Part shown: positions 6,138 through 11,000 of the stretch, piece after piece
Numbering within the stretch: the stretch's first letter is position 1
Layout of the letters: every line of letters begins with the position of its first letter
Assembly (NCBI GenBank): GCA_937996605.1
Contig: CALKVB010000319.1
Location: 1 to 11,000 of the forward strand
Origin: an uncultured Oxalobacteraceae bacterium
Lineage (GTDB): Bacteria; Pseudomonadota; Gammaproteobacteria; Burkholderiales; Burkholderiaceae_D
Direction: 5' to 3'
Length of the DNA: 11,000 bases
Notes under the pieces: generated by a model
The model's input: the letters and a program-made list of their open reading frames with translations, nothing else
What the model was told of the DNA's origin: nothing
Databases searched by the model: none
Translations under genes and position numbers: made by a program

Positions 6138-6695
6138 TTGAAAGAAATTAGCCCCCTTACGTTAACAGCCGACCACAGCAACCTGCGGAATGACATAGAA
6201 AAAGCCATCCTCACCCATGCAGGTCTCGCTAAGAATTCCGAAACCGACCCTGCTTCTTTGCTACGATTGGTTGATGCCGCAAGCGAATCCGTAGAAGTGT
6301 GCAGCGAACTACAGCGAGCAGCCGTACACCAAGCTCGCCGTTCAGATGTTCCATGGTCAGAGATTGGATCAAGGATGGGGATCAGTCGTCAAGCAGCACA
6401 ACAACGGTTCGCGCCCGAAGAACCATCGGAACTGGCAATCGAGAATTCAAAACGAATCGCCGGGGCAAACGCTTTCAACGAGATGCAAATTCTCGAGACC
6501 GAAGGAAAAGCTGGCTATCACTTAGTTGGTTTTGGCCCCTCATTTTTGACAGTGTTGGCGTCAAAAAAGAAATGGGAACATCGTCGGCTATACGCGCTCA
6601 ACATTGCCACTAAGCGAAGTCAAATGGAAGCCGATGGCTGGAACTATGTTGGCAGCTGGTTCCCGTTTCATTACTTTAAGCGTGTCGTTTGTTGA
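6138..6695 (+). CDS. Helix-turn-helix protein of unrecognised family, probable autoregulator
   Basis: A 185-residue protein that I cannot assign to a named regulator family. Residues 13-66 are helical. Residues 71-91 (VPWSEIGSRMGISRQAAQQRF) form a helix-turn-helix of the sigma-70 region-4 type: W-x-E-I-G, then G-I-S-R-Q-A-A as turn and recognition helix. This pattern occurs in short actinobacterial and proteobacterial proteins often labelled sigma-70-like. No region 2 is present, so it is not a complete sigma factor. The C-terminal part (about 112-183) contains two similar aromatic blocks, GYHLVGFGPSF and GWNYVGSWFPFHYFKR, with KKWEHRR between. That looks like a small beta-rich sensory or oligomerisation domain, loosely like DUF4177. 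Three equal inverted repeats sit over its promoter, so autorepression is the simplest reading. The TTG start plus strong ribosome binding site may set a low, steady level. It is transcribed alone. Confidence 0.7.
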   Translation: MKEISPLTLTADHSNLRNDIEKAILTHAGLAKNSETDPASLLRLVDAASESVEVCSELQRAAVHQARRSDVPWSEIGSRMGISRQAAQQRFAPEEPSELAIENSKRIAGANAFNEMQILETEGKAGYHLVGFGPSFLTVLASKKKWEHRRLYALNIATKRSQMEADGWNYVGSWFPFHYFKRVVC

Positions 6696-6701
6696 CCGAT
6701 T

Positions 6702-6731
6702 AACCAATCGCTAGCGATGGCATCGCTGGTT
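6702..6731 (+). terminator. Possible hairpin terminator after the HTH gene
   Basis: AGCGAT-GGC-ATCGCT (6713-6727) is a 6-bp stem with a 3-nt loop, and AACC/GGTT flank it as an outer stem with a bulge. The bulge itself, ATCGCT at 6707-6712, makes a 12-bp palindrome with the next six bases, so alternative pairings exist. The following tract (TTTCTTAG) is only weakly T-rich, so termination is uncertain. Confidence 0.35.
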
Positions 6732-6886
6732 TCTTAGTGGCACGTCGCTCTAAATGATAAAATTTAAACCAGTTTAAGAACAATCAAGCTCTTGAATTCT
6801 GATCTCTGGTATATCAATGAGTACCCTCTTCTTTTGCCTAGAAATCGTTAAAAAAGCATCCCTTGAAATCCATCAATGGCATACAT

Positions 6887-7336
6887 ATGAGCAGTTATAT
6901 TCGTCGCGAAAAAAATAACTTTCTTGGGCTTCATGCCGTATTTCGTTGGCCGCTAGGCCTTGCTTTTGGAGTTGGTGTAGGTCTGCTGTTCTGGACACCG
7001 ATACCAGTGAATGAGCCAATTGGGTTTCTCGGAATGCTGTACTGGGGTAGGATTTTTGGCGTGATGCTAGGATCGGCAGTGACTTTGGTCGTTATAGTTG
7101 TATTTGAACTGATTGGTAATGAAACTATTCAACTCAATACTACAGCTGAGGTCATTCAGATCGCACTAAATGAATTCCGAAATACATCAAGAGTTAGCGT
7201 CAAATGCCTCCTTTGCAAAGAAAAACTTTCCGCTGAACGCATTTTTTCTCCTAGCGAAGGGCGCAATAACATTCAACTGGTTTGTCGATGTGGAGCTTGC
7301 AATAGCACTCACCCTCTTTATTCAAAAAGTCATTAA
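6887..7336 (+). CDS. Two-helix membrane protein with C-terminal zinc ribbon, function unknown
   Basis: A 149-residue protein, not recognised. The N terminus is basic (IRREK). Transmembrane helices lie at about 19-38 and 54-77, giving N-in and C-in topology with a short outside loop (about 39-53). The cytoplasmic C-terminal domain has C107-x2-C110, then C133-x-C135-x2-C138, a zinc-ribbon-like pattern; any four of these five cysteines could bind one zinc ion. The spacing between the cysteine pairs (about 22 residues) suits a ribbon. An in-frame TTG at 6863 would add eight residues. The ATG is preferred on codon grounds, but neither has a clear ribosome binding site. It is preceded by 191 bp with no convincing promoter. 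Downstream is a strong terminator. Membrane-tethered zinc ribbons occur in quality-control and stress proteins, but nothing here supports a specific role. Confidence 0.6.
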   Translation: MSSYIRREKNNFLGLHAVFRWPLGLAFGVGVGLLFWTPIPVNEPIGFLGMLYWGRIFGVMLGSAVTLVVIVVFELIGNETIQLNTTAEVIQIALNEFRNTSRVSVKCLLCKEKLSAERIFSPSEGRNNIQLVCRCGACNSTHPLYSKSH

Positions 7337-7381
7337 TTTTTTTATACCAAAATCCTACTATCTAGCAAAACACCAAATAAG

Positions 7382-7418
7382 AACGCCCACAAAGAAACCA
7401 AGCATCTTTGTGGGCGTT
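7382..7418. terminator. Strong bidirectional terminator between convergent genes
   Basis: A perfect 13-bp stem (7382-7394 with 7406-7418, arms AACGCCCACAAAG and CTTTGTGGGCGTT) encloses an 11-nt loop. Both flanks are AT-rich and T-rich on the outgoing strand, though neither has an unbroken run of T. It sits midway between the plus-strand gene ending at 7336 and the minus-strand gene ending at 7439, so it probably serves both. Confidence 0.85.
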
Positions 7419-7438
7419 TCGATTATTGGGCAAAAAAA

Positions 7439-8725
7439 TTACTGGACAGCTTTCACTACTTTGCCGCCTTTCATGACCCATTTCACGCGTTCTAATTCGG
7501 TGACATCTTTGAGTGGATCACCGTCGACGGCGATCATGTCGGCGAATTTGTCTTTGTCGATGGAGCCAACCTTATCTTCCCATCCCATGAGTTTGGAAGC
7601 GTTGACGGTGGCTGTGCGGATGGCGTCTGCTGGCGTCATGCCGAGTTTGACTAATACCGCAAATTCACGACCATTTAAACCATGTGGATAGACGGCAGAA
7701 TCAGTACCGAAAGCGATAGGCACGCCTGCCGCGATCGCTTTGGCGATGTGTTTGCGTGCGTCAGGCAAAACGACTTTGGCTTTTTCTAGCAAGGGCAACG
7801 GCAATTTGATCGCTTCTGCATTGGCGATGAGCCAATCACCCAAATATAAAGTAGGCACTAAAAAAGTCTTGTGTTCTTTCATCAGCTTAGCGCCTTCTTC
7901 ATCGATGTAAGAGCCATGTTCGATAGAATCCACGCCTGCTAATACTGCATTCTTGATGCCATCACCGCCGTGGGCGTGAGCCGCTACTTTTCGGCCTAAG
8001 CGATGCGCTTCGCTGACGATGGTTTTCATTTCTTCGAGCGTGTATTGCGATGTGCGTGGATCATCGCCGAAAGACAACACACCACCGGTCGCGCAGAACT
8101 TAATCACGCTGGCACCGTATTTGATGACTTCACGAGTTTTTTTCATGACGGCATCCACACCATCGGCCACGCCTGTACCAGAAATCTTGTATTCAGGTGC
8201 GTGCATGGTGTCGTCGCAGTGGCCACCGGTGATACCGAGTGCTGGGCCAGATGCCAACATGCGTGGGCCAACAACATCACCGGCTTCAATCGCATCGCGC
8301 AGGGCGATATCGGTGTAGCCTTCGGCACCTACGTCGCGCACTGCGGTAAAGCCTGCTTCTACTGTAAGACGCGCATTCTTAGCACCGATCAAAGCCACGC
8401 GTGGCATAGACAAAGCGACTACCGAGTAACCTGCGTTTTCTGGATCACCTGTTAAGTGAGTATGCATATCAATCAAGCCAGGCAGCAAAGATTTATTGCC
8501 AAGGTCGATCACTTTAGCACCGCTAGGCACAGCCACATTGCTGCCCGCGGCGACGATTTTGTCATTGCGAATCACAACTACCGCTGGCGATACCCATTTG
8601 CCTTCGTTGACGTTCAACATGCGTGCGGCTTTGACCACGAACGCGTTTGACTGCTCCGCAAGCGCGGTTTGTGCGCCGAACATAAATGGTGTGACTAGTG
8701 CTAAAGCTAAACTGAAACGTTTCAT
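7439..8725 (-). CDS. Exported metal-dependent amidohydrolase, prolidase-like
   Basis: A 428-residue amidohydrolase-superfamily enzyme with a Sec signal peptide (residues 1-23, ending ALA), so it acts outside the cytoplasm. Metal-site residues are complete: H88 and H90 in DMHTH, K209 in SVIKF (the lysine that is carboxylated in binuclear members), H250 (AAHAH), H270 (SIEHGSYID) and D342 (FGTDS). The C-terminal segment KFADMIAVDGDPL (393-405) is the strand that rejoins the N-terminal beta-sandwich. The pattern belongs to the imidazolonepropionase-related, Met-dependent-hydrolase group (COG1228), in which characterised members cleave dipeptides with C-terminal Pro or N-acyl amino acids. A peptide-scavenging role is therefore likely but the exact substrate is unknown. 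The start is supported by GAGGGG a few bases upstream. It faces a shared terminator downstream, and a second terminator lies between it and the chemoreceptor gene, so it is its own unit. Confidence 0.9.
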   Translation of the reverse strand: MKRFSLALALVTPFMFGAQTALAEQSNAFVVKAARMLNVNEGKWVSPAVVVIRNDKIVAAGSNVAVPSGAKVIDLGNKSLLPGLIDMHTHLTGDPENAGYSVVALSMPRVALIGAKNARLTVEAGFTAVRDVGAEGYTDIALRDAIEAGDVVGPRMLASGPALGITGGHCDDTMHAPEYKISGTGVADGVDAVMKKTREVIKYGASVIKFCATGGVLSFGDDPRTSQYTLEEMKTIVSEAHRLGRKVAAHAHGGDGIKNAVLAGVDSIEHGSYIDEEGAKLMKEHKTFLVPTLYLGDWLIANAEAIKLPLPLLEKAKVVLPDARKHIAKAIAAGVPIAFGTDSAVYPHGLNGREFAVLVKLGMTPADAIRTATVNASKLMGWEDKVGSIDKDKFADMIAVDGDPLKDVTELERVKWVMKGGKVVKAVQ

Positions 8726-8793
8726 CCTTATCCCCTCGTTATTTAAAATTATTCTACTTTTAAAACTATTTGAAGAACCTCGCCCTTAGAGCG

Positions 8794-8824
8794 AAAAAGC
8801 CGCAACAAAGTTCCGGCTTTTTTT
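8794..8824 (-). terminator. Intrinsic terminator after the chemoreceptor gene
   Basis: AAAAAGCCG (8794-8802) pairs perfectly with CGGCTTTTT (8814-8822) around an 11-nt loop. The T-run is longest on the plus strand, but the minus strand also leaves the stem through CGGCTTTTT. It lies about 195 bp beyond the chemoreceptor stop and upstream of the amidohydrolase start at 8725, so it most likely ends the chemoreceptor transcript and insulates the next gene. Confidence 0.7.
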
Positions 8825-8910
8825 GCGTTTCCTGATCTCAGGACGAAATACCTTACGCTCTGTCGTCGTATGCATAGGCATCTCGCGACGCTGGCTGTTG
8901 GTCAAAAAAC

Positions 8911-8943
8911 CACTGGATTCCTGCCTACGCAGGAGCGACAGTG
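8911..8943. repeat. Dispersed intergenic hairpin repeat
   Basis: CCTGC (8920-8924) and GCAGG (8929-8933) form an inner stem, with CACTG (8911-8915) and CAGTG (8939-8943) as outer arms. The core CTGGATTCCTGCCTACGCAG closely resembles the CTGGATTCC...GGAATGAC repeat family scattered between genes of many proteobacteria. Nothing else is seen in the rest of the gap 8726-9017. Confidence 0.55.
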
Positions 8944-9017
8944 TTTAATTATTTTAGCCATTAGACCTAGGTTGCGCACGACAGTTACTACCCGTGGTTA
9001 CTACCTAAAGTTCTTAC

Positions 9018-10667
9018 CTAAGCACTCAAACGCAAAGGGCTGCCACCCGCACCATTACGTGCTGGTTTAGTCTTTATTGCATGACTACTTGATGTCGTCA
9101 TACCTCGCGCAGTTAAACCGTTATTGTCATGCAGTTTAAACACATTCACCAACTTCGATAACTCTTGCGCCTGGTCTTGCAAAGAGGAAGCAGCAGCCGC
9201 AGCTTCTTCGACCAAGGCAGCATTTTGTTGGGTGACGTTGTCCATGCCGGTAATCGCGATATTGATTTGTTCGATACCGACCGATTGCTCATTGCTGGCT
9301 TCGCTGATTTCAGTGATCACGGCACTGACACGCCGTACACTCTCCACCACATCGTTGATCGTGGCACCTGCCTCATCGACCAATTTAGCGCCAGCGTTGA
9401 CCTGCGCTACCGAGCTATCGATCAAGGTTTTGATTTCTTTTGCGGCACTCGCAGAACGCTGGGCCAAGGCGCGCACTTCTGATGCTACCACCGCAAAGCC
9501 GCGCCCTTGTTCACCCGCACGTGCCGCTTCTACTGCCGCGTTTAAGGCCAAGATATTAGTTTGAAAGGCGATACCGTCAATCACACTAATGATGTCGACG
9601 ATGCGTTTTGAAGATTCATTGATCGAGCCCATGGTCGAAACCACTTCTGCTACAACTGTGCCCCCCTTCACCGCAACTTGCGAGGCATCGCTCGCCAACT
9701 TTGTCGCTTCGCGGGCATTGTCGGCATTATGGCGCACGGTGCTGGTGAGCTCTTCTAGGGCTGATGCTGTTTCTTCTAAGGAGCTAGCTTGCTCTTCGGT
9801 ACGTGAAGACAGATCCATATTACCCGTGGCGATCTGCGTCGATGAAGTGGCGATGGTATCAGTTGCGCCACGCACTTGGCTCACTACAGTTGCTAGACTT
9901 TGATTCATCTCACGCATATTGAATAAGAGGCTGCTGCGGTCACTCTCATGCACATCAAATTCTTGAGTTAAATCACCGTCCGCAATGGCTTGTGCGACAC
10001 GCGCCACTTCTGCAGGCTCGGCGCCAAGTTGGCCACGAATGGTTTTGACCGTGTACCAACCGAACACTGCAGCGGCGAGCAAGCCTAGAACGGTGACGAT
10101 GATCGAGGTATTTCGAATTTCGCGATAGCGCGCCACGGCAGCGTCATATTCTGTTTTAGCGACATCCATTTGCAATTGCAGTAAATCGTCGCCTGCTTTT
10201 TTGACTGGCGTCATCAGCGGTGTGACCTTCTCCACCATCAATTGTCGAACAGTCTCTAGGTCATTATTTTTGAGCGCCGCCATTGCAGGCAGCAAACCTT
10301 GTTGCACATAGGTTTTACGATGCTCAGCAAAGGTCTTGGCGATTTGCGCTTCTTCGGGTGTGAGGTAGGTTGCCATATAGGCGTCCCACAGTTTGGTTAT
10401 GTTCGCGATATTGGATTCGAGTGCGGCCACACTTTGTGCACTCGCCTCTGGCTTTTGTTCGACTAAAGCATTGGCAATTGCTAGGCGGTTACTGACAACC
10501 ATCAACTGAATGCGTCCAAGATCAACAGCCGGCGTGGTGCGATCTTCGTAGATCGTTTGGATCGCTGCATTCGCTTTGATTAGCCCAAATAGGCCGATGC
10601 CACTGACCACAAAAATGACGGAGGCTAAGCTCACAATTAAGACGATGAGACGGGTAGAAACTTTCAT
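9018..10667 (-). CDS. Methyl-accepting chemotaxis protein with periplasmic four-helix-bundle sensor
   Basis: A 549-residue inner-membrane chemoreceptor. Transmembrane helix 1 is about residues 7-30 and helix 2 about 188-207. Between them lies a helical periplasmic sensor of the 4HB_MCP type, ligand unknown. HAMP follows (about 208-262), then the coiled-coil signalling domain. Its hairpin tip DGIAFQTNILALNAAVEAAR (364-383), continuing through GEQGRGFAVVASEVRALAQ, is the near-invariant CheA/CheW contact region. Glutamate/glutamine-rich methylation stretches are seen near EEQASSLEETASALEE (291-306) and around 485-495. The C terminus (about 511-549) is a flexible, basic tail without a CheR-binding pentapeptide. 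The frame opens at a TTG at 10670, but the adjacent ATG at 10667 has AAAGGA 7 bases upstream and is the better start. No che or fli genes adjoin it, so it is a lone receptor. A sigma-28-type promoter is not evident upstream. Confidence 0.95.
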   Translation of the reverse strand: MKVSTRLIVLIVSLASVIFVVSGIGLFGLIKANAAIQTIYEDRTTPAVDLGRIQLMVVSNRLAIANALVEQKPEASAQSVAALESNIANITKLWDAYMATYLTPEEAQIAKTFAEHRKTYVQQGLLPAMAALKNNDLETVRQLMVEKVTPLMTPVKKAGDDLLQLQMDVAKTEYDAAVARYREIRNTSIIVTVLGLLAAAVFGWYTVKTIRGQLGAEPAEVARVAQAIADGDLTQEFDVHESDRSSLLFNMREMNQSLATVVSQVRGATDTIATSSTQIATGNMDLSSRTEEQASSLEETASALEELTSTVRHNADNAREATKLASDASQVAVKGGTVVAEVVSTMGSINESSKRIVDIISVIDGIAFQTNILALNAAVEAARAGEQGRGFAVVASEVRALAQRSASAAKEIKTLIDSSVAQVNAGAKLVDEAGATINDVVESVRRVSAVITEISEASNEQSVGIEQINIAITGMDNVTQQNAALVEEAAAAASSLQDQAQELSKLVNVFKLHDNNGLTARGMTTSSSHAIKTKPARNGAGGSPLRLSA

Positions 10668-10889
10668 CAAGGATTCCTTTGCAAAACGAACAAAAACACA
10701 TTTTGATCACAGCAAAATTCACATCTAAAAAACCTCTCGACCATAACAAATTTAAATGGCAGAAATACTTTCTAAGATTAGAACGAAGTATTGCCCATAG
10801 TCACTATTTATTTTTCATTTCGCATCTGTTTAGTGAAAATACTCACCGCAAAAACAACAAGGAAATAATCTAAGTTATTGATTTTAAAC

Positions 10890-10903
10890 ATTTACATGTA
10901 AAT
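10890..10903. promoter_or_regulatory. 14-bp perfect palindrome, possible operator
   Basis: ATTTACATGTAAAT reads the same on both strands. It lies 223 bp upstream of the chemoreceptor start, in AT-rich DNA where chance palindromes are more common. There is no second copy in the window. Confidence 0.3.
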
Positions 10904-10976
10904 TTCAGAATGTTTTACACACTTTCAAATGAAAAAAATAGGCTTGACATCACCACCTAAAGAATCGACACTCTCA

Positions 10977-11000
10977 ATTATTAGTCAACCGACTAATAAT
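10977..11000. promoter_or_regulatory. Perfect inverted repeat at the window edge, probable operator
   Basis: Arms ATTATTAGTC (10977-10986) and GACTAATAAT (10991-11000) match perfectly around the 4-bp spacer AACC. The core TTAGTC-N4-GACTAA has the size and symmetry of a TetR- or MarR-type operator. A TTGACA at 10944-10949 lies upstream, so it may control a gene to the right of the window. Confidence 0.6.

Larger units (their letters stand above)
10668..11000. other. AT-rich non-coding region upstream of the chemoreceptor
   Basis: This 333-bp stretch holds no credible gene. The only open frame (10679-10873, from TTG) has no ribosome binding site and no recognisable domain. It must contain the chemoreceptor promoter, but I cannot place one with confidence. 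Two palindromic sites are listed separately. TTGACA at 10944-10949 on the plus strand could be a -35 for a gene beyond the right edge, but no matching -10 is clear at the usual distance. Confidence 0.6.

Noticed and set aside
7170..7691. Long plus-strand open frame
   Set aside because: It overlaps the zinc-ribbon gene, the strong terminator and the antisense of the amidohydrolase. Its sequence shows no domain.
8003..8455. Plus-strand open frame of 150 codons within the amidohydrolase
   Set aside because: It is antisense to a clearly functional enzyme with all metal ligands present, with no ribosome binding site or family signal.
10679..10873. 64-codon open frame in the AT-rich right-hand region
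   Set aside because: Its TTG start overlaps the chemoreceptor ribosome binding region, it has no ribosome binding site of its own and no recognisable motif.
10668..10920. Flagellar sigma-28 promoter for the chemoreceptor
   Set aside because: No TAAA-N15-GCCGATAA-like pattern is visible on the minus strand in this region, so I did not call it.

Overview
The window looks like chromosome of a moderate-GC betaproteobacterium. The mix of protein families (RomA-like metallo-hydrolase, exported prolidase-like amidohydrolase, four-helix-bundle chemoreceptor, YCII protein) suggests Burkholderiales, possibly Oxalobacteraceae, but this is inferred from family resemblance alone and not from a marker gene. 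No rRNA, tRNA, CRISPR array, transposase or phage gene is visible.

Layout. 1-200 is a short non-coding stretch with a REP-like hairpin. 201-2105 is a divergent pair: a RomA/NAPE-PLD-type metallo-beta-lactamase-fold hydrolase on the minus strand and a TetR repressor on the plus strand. Two matching operator-like sites (TACACT-N4-AGTGTA type) lie just ahead of the TetR gene. 2378-3781 encodes an exported serine alpha/beta-hydrolase. 3986-4528 encodes a small exported protein of unknown function.

4711-6037 holds two consecutive genes, each broken by one in-frame TAA. The first is a TPR plus retropepsin-like aspartic protease, stopped just before its DTGAS catalytic motif. The second is a YCII-family protein, stopped about half way. 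Neither is frameshifted, so the damage looks recent, unless it is a sequence error.

6055-6695 is the most interesting part. A 185-residue helix-turn-helix protein that I cannot name starts at a TTG with a strong ribosome binding site. Upstream are three copies of GTCAA-N7-TTGAC that cover the -35, the -10 and the first transcribed bases of its apparent promoter. This reads as a self-repressing regulator with its own operator array. It is followed by a two-helix membrane protein with a cytoplasmic zinc ribbon (6887-7336).

A strong bidirectional terminator (7382-7418) separates the plus-strand genes from two minus-strand genes: an exported metal-dependent amidohydrolase of the prolidase-like group (7439-8725) and a methyl-accepting chemotaxis protein (9018-10667). 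The last 333 bases are AT-rich and non-coding. They contain two palindromes, one of them a perfect 10-bp-arm inverted repeat at the window edge that probably serves a gene outside the window.

How they work together: there is no single pathway. Several products are exported (alpha/beta-hydrolase, small secreted protein, TPR-protease remnant, amidohydrolase), fitting a set of envelope or periplasmic hydrolases. The regulatory signals all look local, each serving an adjacent gene.
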